This document shows positions 18,273-26,065 of a stretch of 64,000 bases of DNA, in pieces (the stretch's first letter is position 1; the number at the start of each line of letters is the position of its first letter). Origin of the DNA: Paenibacillus_F chitinolyticus_A (GTDB lineage: Bacteria > Bacillota > Bacilli > Paenibacillales > NBRC-103111); the NCBI RefSeq assembly GCF_045038035.1, contig NZ_CP173427.1:2108001-2172000 (forward strand), written 5' to 3'. The notes below the pieces were generated by a model, which saw only the letters and a list, made by a program, of their open reading frames with translations, did not search any database and was not told the origin of the DNA. The position numbers and the translations under genes are program-made.

Positions 18273-19685
18273 ATGGACCGGATTTTGGAGTTGGACCAAA
18301 TCATTAGGATTTCCGTCACGGACGATAAGTTGACATCCTTACTGAAGTTTGCCGATGTCGGAGATGACTTTACGGTCACGTTTGACGAGCTTCAAGGATT
18401 GGCCAGAGCGAACAGCATCGTCCATGGACTCGACACGGAGGCGCTGCTCCGCATAGCTATAGATCCTCAGCCTTATCTGCTCGCCGAAACAGTGATCGCC
18501 CAAGGAACCCGCCCCGTTAACGGAACCGACGGATACGTCGATTATTTGTACGGGCGCAACAACGATACGCATAAGCCTGTCGAGACGGAAGACGGACGCG
18601 TTGATCTCAAAGAAGTATCCACCTTGAACAATATCAGAAAAGGCCAGATCATCGGCAAAAAGGTTCCCCCGACCGAAGGAACACCCGGCAAAGCCGTAAC
18701 CGGGGAGCCGCTGCCGGCACGCGCAGGCAAGGAAGCCAGATTTAAACTGGGAAAAAACGTCGTGACGGATAACGAGGAGAACGCCATTTACGCCGCTATC
18801 GACGGACTCGTCACCTACACCGACCGGAACAAAGTAAACGTGTTCCCCGTATACGAGGTGAACGGAGACGTGGATTACCGGACGGGTAACATCGATTTCG
18901 TCGGAACTGTCGTCATTCGCGGAAACGTGAGTCCCGGTTTCAAGATCAAAGCTTCCGGAGATATCCGCATAGTCGGCGGCGTGGAAGCGGCCGAACTCGA
19001 AGCGAGCGGTTCCGTTGAAATAACCGCCGGTATCGTGGGCAGGAACAAAGCCGTAATCCGGGCCGGGAAGAACGTGAAATCTTCCTTTATCCAGGACGCG
19101 ACAGTAGAAGCGGCGGACACGATTACCGTTTCCCAAAGTATTCTTCATTCGACAATACGCGCAGGTAAGACCGTCGCTTGCAACGGGCCCAAAGGGCTGA
19201 TCGTGGGCGGGATCGTTCAGGCCGGGGAAAAGGTTATCGCCAGAACGATCGGAAACTCCCTCTCCAATGCGACTGCAATCGAGGTGGGAGTGCTGCCGGA
19301 GCTTCGCAATGAATTGATTCAGCTTCGTTCCCAGCTCAAAGCGCTTGCGGATAATCAGTCCAAGACGGACAAAGCCCTTATTTTGCTGGACCAGTTGGCA
19401 GCGTCCGGCCAGCTCGGACCGGACAAAGTAGCGCTGCGAATTAAGCTGAATCATACAAAGCGCCAGGCCGGAGAAGAACAGCGTGAGCTTCGTGAACGGA
19501 TTTTTGAAATGGAGAAATCGCTCGAAGACAGCGAACGCTCCAGCGTAGAAGTGATCTCTACCGTATACGGAGGAGCCAAAATCGTGATCGGCCGCTACAC
19601 GAAGTTCATCAAAGATCCGATGAGCCATGTCGTGTTCCAGCTTGTTGCAGGCGATATCGGGCACAGTGCCTATATGCCTAAGTAA
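18273..19685 (+). CDS. FapA / DUF342 family protein
   Basis: 470 residues. The middle (about 198-330) is a run of short Gly- and Ile/Val-rich beta strands of the polymer-forming beta-helix type typical of the FapA (DUF342) family (NIDFVGTVVIRGNV, IKASGDIRIVGGVE). It is followed by a coiled coil (about 340-430). In Vibrio a FapA protein links sugar uptake signalling to polar flagellar assembly; whether this member does anything similar is unknown. The ribosome site before ATG 18273 is poor (GGGAAAGG, 13 bases away); TTG 18285 is an alternative start. Confidence 0.88.
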   Translation: MDRILELDQIIRISVTDDKLTSLLKFADVGDDFTVTFDELQGLARANSIVHGLDTEALLRIAIDPQPYLLAETVIAQGTRPVNGTDGYVDYLYGRNNDTHKPVETEDGRVDLKEVSTLNNIRKGQIIGKKVPPTEGTPGKAVTGEPLPARAGKEARFKLGKNVVTDNEENAIYAAIDGLVTYTDRNKVNVFPVYEVNGDVDYRTGNIDFVGTVVIRGNVSPGFKIKASGDIRIVGGVEAAELEASGSVEITAGIVGRNKAVIRAGKNVKSSFIQDATVEAADTITVSQSILHSTIRAGKTVACNGPKGLIVGGIVQAGEKVIARTIGNSLSNATAIEVGVLPELRNELIQLRSQLKALADNQSKTDKALILLDQLAASGQLGPDKVALRIKLNHTKRQAGEEQRELRERIFEMEKSLEDSERSSVEVISTVYGGAKIVIGRYTKFIKDPMSHVVFQLVAGDIGHSAYMPK

Positions 19686-19736
19686 AGGCTTCCCGGTCAA
19701 GCCAATAACCAGCGATAATGACGAGGTGGAACTTTT

Positions 19737-20057
19737 ATGGATATGAAACCGGTCGATTTGCAGTTCGCGGTTCACAAGAACGATCAGGCCGGCATCCGGC
19801 AGCAGCAGTTGAACCACAAACCCGAGATGGATCAAGTCCTGTTGGGAGCGGAAAATGAGAAGACCGCCGAACATAACCGGAAGGCCAGCGAGAAAATCGG
19901 AGAGAGCGAAGAGGCTCAAATCCGTAAAGAGGGCCGGCAGAACGGCGGTCAGGGCGGTCAGGGCCGGCAGCAGAGGAAGGCCCCTTCTTCTCATGAAGCG
20001 GAGCCGCCAAAGGCGGTTCACCCTTTTAAAGGCTCGCATATCGACTTGAGTCTATAA
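19737..20057 (+). CDS. Small hydrophilic protein of unknown function
   Basis: 106 residues beginning MDMKPVDLQFAVHKNDQAG. It is rich in Gln, Glu, Lys and Gly with no hydrophobic segment, and a Gly/Gln stretch lies near residues 68-80. Likely an extended or coiled protein. A clear ribosome site (GAGGTGGA, 19723-19730) and tight spacing to neighbours support it as a real gene. Similar short N-termini (PVDLQ...HK) occur in flagellar-locus proteins of other Firmicutes from memory, but I cannot name a function. Confidence 0.75.
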   Translation: MDMKPVDLQFAVHKNDQAGIRQQQLNHKPEMDQVLLGAENEKTAEHNRKASEKIGESEEAQIRKEGRQNGGQGGQGRQQRKAPSSHEAEPPKAVHPFKGSHIDLSL

Positions 20058-20088
20058 AGGAAGATTTGAAAGTACAGGTGATGTTAAA

Positions 20089-20712
20089 ATGGAACCTTGG
20101 CAGATGATTGTTCTCCTCGGCCTCGTTATTGTGGTGTTTGCGGGAGTGATTCCCCGATCGGCTGCAAAAAAAGGCGGGCAGGCGCCTTCGGCCCAGCTCG
20201 TGAAAGAGCTGGAAGAGAGCATGGCTCACTTTGCGTCCGATCTTGAGCTGCAGAACCAGGCGCTCATCGACCTGTTCAAAGAAACGCAGAGGGAGCACAA
20301 GCTCGAGGTCGCCAAATTGACCGCCAGGCTTGAAGTGCTGGAGCGCCGCAGCGTGGACGGAAGCGGGGCGGCGGAGCAGGCCGGCCGCCAGTCCGCGCCG
20401 GATCTTTCCCGGCACGGGTCCCGGAGCGCGGAACCTGCCGTTCAGGCGCACGGATCTGCACGGTCAACGCCCCGTCCTTCGCAGACGGAGGAGTTCCCGG
20501 CCCCGGATGCCGCCGCATCCGTTCGGCCGCAGGAAGCTCCCCGAACGGAGCCGGAGCTCTCCGTGCGCGCCCGGTATGCCGCTCTTTTTGAGCTGCATGA
20601 CCAGGGAAAATCCACGGAGCAGATCGCCAAACAGCTCGGGATGAACAAAGGGGAAGTCATGCTGATCATGCAGCTGGCCAAACGGGAGGGACATTCCGAT
20701 GAAAGTAAATAA
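20089..20712 (+). CDS. SwrB-like protein (DUF6115 type): membrane anchor, coiled coil, C-terminal helix-turn-helix
   Basis: 207 residues: a membrane helix at about 5-23, a coiled coil at about 35-85, a Pro/Ala/Arg-rich disordered part at about 88-155, and a C-terminal motif ALFELHDQGKSTEQIAKQLG plus NKGEVMLIM. This order and the GKS-x-x-x-IAKQLG...KGEV motif match B. subtilis SwrB, which sits at the same place between sigD and rpsB and promotes basal-body maturation and swarming. Sequence identity outside the motif looks low, so it is called SwrB-like. The end overlaps the next gene by 14 bases. Confidence 0.8.
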   Translation: MEPWQMIVLLGLVIVVFAGVIPRSAAKKGGQAPSAQLVKELEESMAHFASDLELQNQALIDLFKETQREHKLEVAKLTARLEVLERRSVDGSGAAEQAGRQSAPDLSRHGSRSAEPAVQAHGSARSTPRPSQTEEFPAPDAAASVRPQEAPRTEPELSVRARYAALFELHDQGKSTEQIAKQLGMNKGEVMLIMQLAKREGHSDESK

Positions 20713-21211
20713 AACGCTGCTGGCCGGAATCGGCATCGGCATGATCGCGGGCTCGGCTCTTCTTCAGTTGATGATATCGGCCGCCCAGCCCGTTCAGCCG
20801 TTGTCGCAGAATTCGGCCGTTTCCATCGAACAGATGGACATGAACAAGCTGAAAACCGAAGCCGGGAAGTACTATCAGGTTTTTGACAAAAACCAGCCCG
20901 TCTTCACGAAAGAGCAGCATGAACAGGAACTGCAAAAGCAGTTGGAGGCGGAGAAAGCGAAAGCGCCGTCCGCCCAGCCCGCTCCTTCGGCGCAGCCCCA
21001 AATAACCGCCGTCTACATCGCACCGGGAATGAGGTCCAGCCAGGTGGCCAAGATCGTTTCCGTGAGCGGGTTAGTCGAAAGCCAGGAGCAATTCGAGCAG
21101 GCGATGGCGGCTAAGGCGGCAACGGGTAAGATCAAGTCGGGCGTTCATAAATTTACAGGCAAACCGTCGCTGGACGAGATCATTCAGAATCTGACCAGTA
21201 AGCCGGAATAA
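20699..21211 (+). CDS. Membrane-anchored protein with MltG/YceG-like stalk domain, no catalytic part
   Basis: 170 residues: an N-terminal membrane helix (about 7-28), a charged helical region with Gln/Glu/Lys (about 65-90), a Pro/Ala/Gln linker, and a C-terminal 70-residue module (IAPGMRSSQVAKIVSVSGLVES...GKIKSGVHKFTGKPSLDEIIQNL). The module resembles the LysM-like subdomain that precedes the lytic domain in MltG/YceG transglycosylases. The catalytic Glu domain is absent, so it is probably not an enzyme. Last gene before the operon terminator. Function unknown. Confidence 0.78.
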   Translation: MKVNKTLLAGIGIGMIAGSALLQLMISAAQPVQPLSQNSAVSIEQMDMNKLKTEAGKYYQVFDKNQPVFTKEQHEQELQKQLEAEKAKAPSAQPAPSAQPQITAVYIAPGMRSSQVAKIVSVSGLVESQEQFEQAMAAKAATGKIKSGVHKFTGKPSLDEIIQNLTSKPE

Positions 21212-21248
21212 AAATAGGGCTCTTGCATTGCGCGAGGGTCTTATTTTG
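21211..21248 (+). terminator. Terminator of the fla/che operon
   Basis: GGCTCTTGC (21218-21226) pairs with GCGAGGGTC (21232-21240) around ATTGC, with some G-U pairs. The stem is extended by flanking AAAATA/TATTTT, so it ends in a T-rich tail. It directly follows the last flagellar-locus gene and precedes the rpsB promoter. Confidence 0.8.
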
Positions 21249-21332
21249 CGTGCGGAAGGGAATAATGATAACGCCCGGCCGGAGCCTTTCCGCGGATTAA
21301 AAATGTTGCCGAAAGTTGTCTCCAAACGCTGT

Positions 21333-21362
21333 TGCATCCCGCATGCGACTTGTGGTATAGTT
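21333..21362 (+). promoter_or_regulatory. Sigma-A extended -10 promoter for rpsB
   Basis: TTGCAT (21333-21338), an 18-base spacer and TATAGT (21357-21362) with an upstream TG (TGGTATAGT). It lies just after the operon terminator and about 140 bases before rpsB. The leader contains small hairpins, including GTGT/ACAC at 21371-21383 and CGTATAA (21397-21403) with TTATACG (21437-21443); such structure is compatible with autoregulation by S2 but that is inference. Confidence 0.7.
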
Positions 21363-21502
21363 ATTGACGGTGTTAAAAACACACGACAGTTAATTCGTAT
21401 AACGGTGCTTGTCCGGGCCTTGCGCACGGCGAGTTTTATACGAAGATGCGGCTGTCGGAGGAGCATTACACTAAAACCATTTTATTGAGGAGGTGTGTGA
21501 GG

Positions 21503-22201
21503 ATGGCAGTAATTTCCATGAAGCAGCTTCTAGAAGCTGGGGTACACTTCGGTCACCAAACCCGTCGTTGGAACCCGAAAATGGACAAATACATCTTCAC
21601 TGAAAGAAACGGCATTTACATTATCGATCTACAAAAAACGGTTAAAAAGGTTGAGGAAGCTTACAACTTCGTTAAATCGGTCTCTGCTGAGAACGGTACG
21701 ATCATGTTCGTAGGCACCAAAAAACAAGCTCAAGACTCCGTTAAAGAAGAAGCGGAACGTTGCGGCATGTTCTACATCAACCAACGCTGGCTCGGCGGCA
21801 CGCTGACCAACTTCCAAACGATTCAAAAGCGTATCAACCGTCTGAAAGAGCTTGAGAAAATGGAGCAGGACGGCACGTTCGAACTTCTTCCTAAGAAAGA
21901 AGTTATCATCCTGAACAAGGAAAAAGATCGCCTCGATAAATTCCTCGGCGGCATCAAAGGCATGAAAGGCCTGCCTAGCGCCCTGTTCATCATTGATCCA
22001 CGCAAAGAGCGTATTGCGGTTGCAGAAGCTCGCAAACTTGGTATCCCAATCGTAGGTATCGTTGATACGAACTGCGATCCGGACGAAATCGACTATGTTA
22101 TCCCAGGTAATGACGACGCGATCCGCGCTGTTAAATTGCTGACCGGTAAAATGGCCGACGCTGTGATCGAAGCTAACCAAGGCGAACAAACAACGGCTTA
22201 A
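21503..22201 (+). CDS. rpsB: 30S ribosomal protein S2
   Basis: 232 residues starting MAVISMKQLLEAGVHFGHQTRRWNPKM, the canonical S2 N-terminus. GAGGAGGTG (21487-21495) is seven bases before ATG 21503; a longer in-frame version from 21446 lacks homology. S2 binds late to the small subunit. Codon choice is strongly biased, as expected for a highly expressed gene. Confidence 0.98.
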   Translation: MAVISMKQLLEAGVHFGHQTRRWNPKMDKYIFTERNGIYIIDLQKTVKKVEEAYNFVKSVSAENGTIMFVGTKKQAQDSVKEEAERCGMFYINQRWLGGTLTNFQTIQKRINRLKELEKMEQDGTFELLPKKEVIILNKEKDRLDKFLGGIKGMKGLPSALFIIDPRKERIAVAEARKLGIPIVGIVDTNCDPDEIDYVIPGNDDAIRAVKLLTGKMADAVIEANQGEQTTA

Positions 22202-22224
22202 TCGACATAAACGAACGTAACAGG

Positions 22225-22268
22225 AAAAGGGTGGTCTGAAGGCACTTAAGCCTATCACCGCCCTTTTT
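22225..22268 (+). terminator. Hairpin terminator/attenuator between rpsB and tsf
   Basis: AAAAGGGTGGT (22225-22235) pairs with the strand ending ACCGCCCTTTTTT (22257-22268). An inner AGGC/GCCT hairpin lies at 22240-22253. A run of seven T follows, so it has full intrinsic-terminator form and probably lowers tsf relative to rpsB transcription. Confidence 0.8.
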
Positions 22269-22302
22269 TTAAAATACTTACACTCTTAGGGAGGTCCCTA
22301 TT

Positions 22303-22959
22303 ATGGCAGTAACAGCTGCAATGGTAAAAGAATTGCGTGAAAAAACAGGCGCAGGCATGCTTGATTGCAAAAAAGCGTTGGACGAAGCAAACGGTGATCT
22401 GACGAAAGCAAGCGAAATCCTTCGTGAGAAAGGCCTTGCCGCTGCCGCTAGCAAAGCGGGCCGCGCAGCTACCGAAGGCGTTGTAGAATCTTACATTCAT
22501 GCCGGCGGACGTATCGGCGTTCTTGTCGAAGTTAACTGTGAAACCGACTTCGTTGCCAAAACGGACAACTTCCGCGATTTCGTAAAAGGTATCGCGATGC
22601 AAATCGCCGCTGCGAACCCTTCCTACGTTCGTCGTGAAGAAGTTCCGACAGAAGAGCTTGATAAAGAAAAAGAAATTCTTCGCAACCAAGCGCTGAACGA
22701 AGGCAAACCTGCTCACATCGTGGACAAAATGGTTGAAGGCCGCATCAGCAAATACTACGAAGAAATTTGTCTGATGGAACAATCCTACATCAAAGATCCG
22801 GACAAAACGGTATCCGTCCTGCTGAACGAAATGATCAGCACGATCGGGGAGAACATCTCCATCCGCCGCTTTGCTCGCTTTGAGCTGGGTGAAGGTCTCG
22901 AGAAGAAAGTCGACAACTTCGTTGAAGAAGTAATGGCACAAGCTAAAGGCAACGCCTAA
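22303..22959 (+). CDS. tsf: Elongation factor Ts
   Basis: 218 residues, short gram-positive form. The N-terminus has the UBA-like domain (VKELREKTGAGMLDCKKAL) and the conserved EVNCETDFVAK core. It exchanges GDP on EF-Tu. AGGGAGGTC precedes ATG 22303. Confidence 0.98.
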   Translation: MAVTAAMVKELREKTGAGMLDCKKALDEANGDLTKASEILREKGLAAAASKAGRAATEGVVESYIHAGGRIGVLVEVNCETDFVAKTDNFRDFVKGIAMQIAAANPSYVRREEVPTEELDKEKEILRNQALNEGKPAHIVDKMVEGRISKYYEEICLMEQSYIKDPDKTVSVLLNEMISTIGENISIRRFARFELGEGLEKKVDNFVEEVMAQAKGNA

Positions 22960-22979
22960 TACCGAACGGACCAAAAGCG

Positions 22980-23003
22980 GGAACACATTGTGTTCCTTCT
23001 TTT
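22980..23003 (+). terminator. Terminator after tsf
   Basis: GGAACAC (22980-22986), loop ATT, GTGTTCC (22990-22996), then TTCTTTT. Small but perfect stem with a T-rich tail, partly uncoupling pyrH from tsf. Confidence 0.7.
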
Positions 23004-23067
23004 ATAAACAGAAACGGTACAAGAAAGATAGAAGCACGCTGATTTGTCAGAACGGAGGGTACCAAAG

Positions 23068-23793
23068 TTGGAGCGACCTTTGTATAAAAGAGTAATCTTA
23101 AAGCTGAGCGGTGAGGCTCTTGCCGGACAGCAAGGATTCGGGATCGAATCGGACATCATTTCTTCTATCGCCCTGCAGGTGAAAGATGTGGTCGATCTCG
23201 GGGTGGAAGTTGCTATCGTCGTGGGCGGAGGCAACATCTGGCGCGGGATTGCAGGCAGTGCCAAAGGCATTGACCGGGCTACGGCAGACTACATGGGCAT
23301 GCTTGCAACGGTCATGAATTCCTTGGCTATGCAGGACGCGCTGGAGAATATTGGCGTGCCGACCCGTGTGCAAAGCTCCATTTCCATGCAGCAGGTAGCG
23401 GAGCCGTACATCCGCAGAAGAGCGATTCGTCATCTGGAGAAGGGCCGAGTCGTCATCTTTGCCGCAGGAACAGGTAACCCTTATTTTTCCACGGATACGA
23501 CGGCTGCGCTTAGAGCAGCCGAGATTGAAGCGGAAGTTATCTTAATGGCCAAGAACAAAGTAGACGGAGTTTACTCCGCGGATCCTTTCAAAGACGAAAC
23601 GGCCGAGAAATACGAGACCCTCACTTATCTAGAGGTGCTTAACAAAAATCTCGGCGTGATGGATTCAACCGCTTCCTCGCTGTGCATGGACAACAATATC
23701 CCGCTTATCGTATTTTCGATCACAGAAAATGGCAACATTAAACGGGTAGTCCTCGGCGAAAAAATCGGTACCATTGTCAAAGGGAGTGTATAA
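23068..23793 (+). CDS. pyrH: UMP kinase
   Basis: 241 residues of the amino-acid-kinase fold: VILKLSGEALAG, VVGGGNIWRG and TGNPYFSTDTTAALRA motifs. It phosphorylates UMP to UDP and is a hexamer controlled by GTP and UTP. TTG 23068 with GGAGGGT seven bases upstream is the best start; an upstream in-frame TTG at 23044 has no ribosome site. Confidence 0.97.
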   Translation: MERPLYKRVILKLSGEALAGQQGFGIESDIISSIALQVKDVVDLGVEVAIVVGGGNIWRGIAGSAKGIDRATADYMGMLATVMNSLAMQDALENIGVPTRVQSSISMQQVAEPYIRRRAIRHLEKGRVVIFAAGTGNPYFSTDTTAALRAAEIEAEVILMAKNKVDGVYSADPFKDETAEKYETLTYLEVLNKNLGVMDSTASSLCMDNNIPLIVFSITENGNIKRVVLGEKIGTIVKGSV

Positions 23794-23797
23794 TCGT

Positions 23798-24352
23798 ATG
23801 CCGCAATCGATTAAAAAGAATGCAGAAGAGCGGATGAGCAAGGCTATCGACGCACTCAAGCGCGATTTGGCCACTCTGCGTGCAGGCCGCGCAAACCCTG
23901 CGCTGCTGGATAAAATCCAAGTGGAATACTATGGCGCGATGACTCCGGTTAACCAGTTGGCTAACATCTCCACGCCGGACTCCCGCACGCTGATTATTCA
24001 GCCATGGGATAAAAGCTCCATGGGAGCTATTGAGAAAGCTATTCTCAAGTCCGAACTGGGCTTGACTCCGGCTAACGACGGTACGGTGATCCGACTGGTC
24101 ATTCCGCCGCTTACGGAAGAACGCCGCAGCGAGCTGGTTAAACTGACCCGCAAATACGGGGAAGAGGCCAAAGTTGCGATCCGTAATATCCGCCGCGATG
24201 CCAATGAGGACATCAAGAAGCTGGAGAAAAACGGTATTTCCGAAGACGAGTCCCGTCGTCACCAGGACGATATTCAGAAATTTACGGACAAATTCACGGC
24301 TGAAGTCGAGAAAGTCCTGACAGGTAAAGAAAAAGAAATTATGGAAGTGTAA
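23798..24352 (+). CDS. frr: Ribosome recycling factor
   Basis: 184 residues, the normal length. Conserved RRF segments ATLRAGRANPALLDKI and RNIRRDANEDIKKLEK are present. With EF-G it splits the post-termination ribosome. ATG 23798 lies four bases after the pyrH stop, with AAAGGGAG in the pyrH end as ribosome site. Confidence 0.97.
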   Translation: MPQSIKKNAEERMSKAIDALKRDLATLRAGRANPALLDKIQVEYYGAMTPVNQLANISTPDSRTLIIQPWDKSSMGAIEKAILKSELGLTPANDGTVIRLVIPPLTEERRSELVKLTRKYGEEAKVAIRNIRRDANEDIKKLEKNGISEDESRRHQDDIQKFTDKFTAEVEKVLTGKEKEIMEV

Positions 24353-24364
24353 ACGGCTATCGTC

Positions 24365-24389
24365 GCCCCCTGAAATACCGGGGGCTTTT
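24365..24389 (+). terminator. Terminator after frr
   Basis: GCCCCC (24365-24370) pairs with GGGGGC (24380-24385), followed by TTTT. It separates the translation-factor genes from uppS. Confidence 0.75.
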
Positions 24390-24415
24390 CATCTTTCCAT
24401 AGTGGGGGAAAAGAG

Positions 24416-25186
24416 ATGTTCAATCAACTGAAAAAATGGCTTGGAAACGAGTCTGCACAGGACGAGAAGTCTCCCCATTTGGAGTTGGACAACGTTCCGT
24501 CTCATATTGCCATTATCATGGACGGAAACGGACGCTGGGCGAAACAGCGCGGACTTCCCCGTGTGGCCGGGCACCATTCCGGTATGAAGAATGTGAAGAA
24601 AATCACCATTGCAGCCGACAGCATCGGAGTCAAGGTGCTGACGATGTATGCCTTTTCCACGGAAAACTGGAAGCGCCCTAAGGAGGAAGTCGAATTCCTC
24701 ATGAAGCTGCCCCAAGAGTTCTTTCCGCTGGAGATTGAGGAACTGATCGAGCGTAATGTGCGGATCCGCATGACCGGCTGGAAAGAAAGCCTGCCGGATT
24801 ATACACTGAATGCCATTGAAGATGCAATCGAGCGTACAAAGAATAACACAGGCCTCATCCTTAACTTTGCTCTGAATTATGGTGGCCGCAAGGAACTGCT
24901 CGCCGGCGTTCAGGATGTGCTGAGGGATGTCCAGGAAGGCAAACTTCGTCCGGAAGAATTGACGGAGGAAACATTTTCTTCGTATATGCTCACTTCCGGG
25001 CTTCCTGACCCCGACCTGCTGATCCGGACGAGCGGAGAGCTGAGGCTTAGCAATTTTCTGCTGTGGCAGCTCGCCTATACCGAATTATGGTTTACGGAAG
25101 CTTACTGGCCTGAATTCTCGGAAGAGCATTTTTACCGGGCCGTTGCCGAATACCAACGACGGGCAAGACGATACGGAGGCTTGTAA
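24416..25186 (+). CDS. uppS: Undecaprenyl diphosphate synthase (isoprenyl transferase)
   Basis: 256 residues with the cis-prenyltransferase signature IIMDGNGRWAKQRGLPRVAGH; D36 is the catalytic aspartate. RTSGELRLSNFLLWQLAYTE near the end is also diagnostic. It makes the C55 lipid carrier for peptidoglycan and teichoic acid from farnesyl-PP and IPP. Followed by cdsA after 24 bases. Confidence 0.97.
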   Translation: MFNQLKKWLGNESAQDEKSPHLELDNVPSHIAIIMDGNGRWAKQRGLPRVAGHHSGMKNVKKITIAADSIGVKVLTMYAFSTENWKRPKEEVEFLMKLPQEFFPLEIEELIERNVRIRMTGWKESLPDYTLNAIEDAIERTKNNTGLILNFALNYGGRKELLAGVQDVLRDVQEGKLRPEELTEETFSSYMLTSGLPDPDLLIRTSGELRLSNFLLWQLAYTELWFTEAYWPEFSEEHFYRAVAEYQRRARRYGGL

Positions 25187-25210
25187 GCATCGGTTTGGAG
25201 GAATGAAGCG

Positions 25211-26008
25211 TTGAAGCAGAGGATTCTGACGGGAGCGATAGCCGGAGCCGGATTTTTGGGACTGCTGGCTGTCGGCGGCAACTGGTTTGCCGCCCTGATC
25301 GTACTAATGGCCATAATCGGCTATGATGAGTATGTGCGAATGAACAAGTTGAAAGACCACCGGATCACATGGCTGGTCGGCATGATCGCCTTGATTCTGC
25401 TTACACTACCATGGGAAATGCACCGGTTTACCTATGAGCTCAATGAGGTCGGCCTGATCTGGGGAGCCGTCTTCGTGCTGATGGCCGCTACGGTCTTGTC
25501 CAAGAACAAAATTACCATCGACATGGTGTCGCTTCTTTTTCTCGGAATCGTGTACATAGGTGTCGGATTTCATTATATGATCATGACGCGGTGGATACCT
25601 GAGCATGGTTTGTTTTGGACGCTTCTTATTTTTGTCTGCATTTGGGCGACGGATTCCGGCGCGTATTTTGTCGGATCGAAATTCGGCAAACATTTATTGT
25701 GGCCGGTAATCAGCCCTAAGAAATCGGTCGAGGGAGCCCTCGGCGGAGTACTGATTGCTATTGTAGCGGGACTCTGTTTTTCCCTGGCTCGTCCCGAACT
25801 TCTGTCTCCGGCTCGAGCGGTGCTGATCGGCGTCGTTATTGCCGTGTCGGGGCAGCTCGGCGACCTTATGCAATCCGCCTACAAGCGGGTGAAGGGAATT
25901 AAGGATACGGGAACCATCCTGCCGGGTCATGGTGGAATTCTCGACCGCGTGGACAGCTGGCTTATCGTTTTTCCGCTAGTCCACTGGCTTGCGTTGATTC
26001 CTTCCTAA
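25211..26008 (+). CDS. cdsA: Phosphatidate cytidylyltransferase (CDP-diglyceride synthase)
   Basis: 265 residues, a polytopic membrane protein with about seven helices. The C-terminal CdsA signature (SAYKRVKGIKDTGTILPGHGGILDRVDS) is intact. It makes CDP-diacylglycerol for phospholipid synthesis. TTG 25211 is preceded by TTGGAGGAATGAAG. Confidence 0.96.
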   Translation: MKQRILTGAIAGAGFLGLLAVGGNWFAALIVLMAIIGYDEYVRMNKLKDHRITWLVGMIALILLTLPWEMHRFTYELNEVGLIWGAVFVLMAATVLSKNKITIDMVSLLFLGIVYIGVGFHYMIMTRWIPEHGLFWTLLIFVCIWATDSGAYFVGSKFGKHLLWPVISPKKSVEGALGGVLIAIVAGLCFSLARPELLSPARAVLIGVVIAVSGQLGDLMQSAYKRVKGIKDTGTILPGHGGILDRVDSWLIVFPLVHWLALIPS

Positions 26009-26065
26009 ATCCGTGTACCCGCCCATCAGACACAATCGGCTCAGGCTCATCCAACGGGGGAGAAT

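Noticed and set aside
21228..21488. 86-codon + strand frame before rpsB
   Set aside because: It begins inside the operon terminator and runs through the rpsB promoter; no ribosome site.
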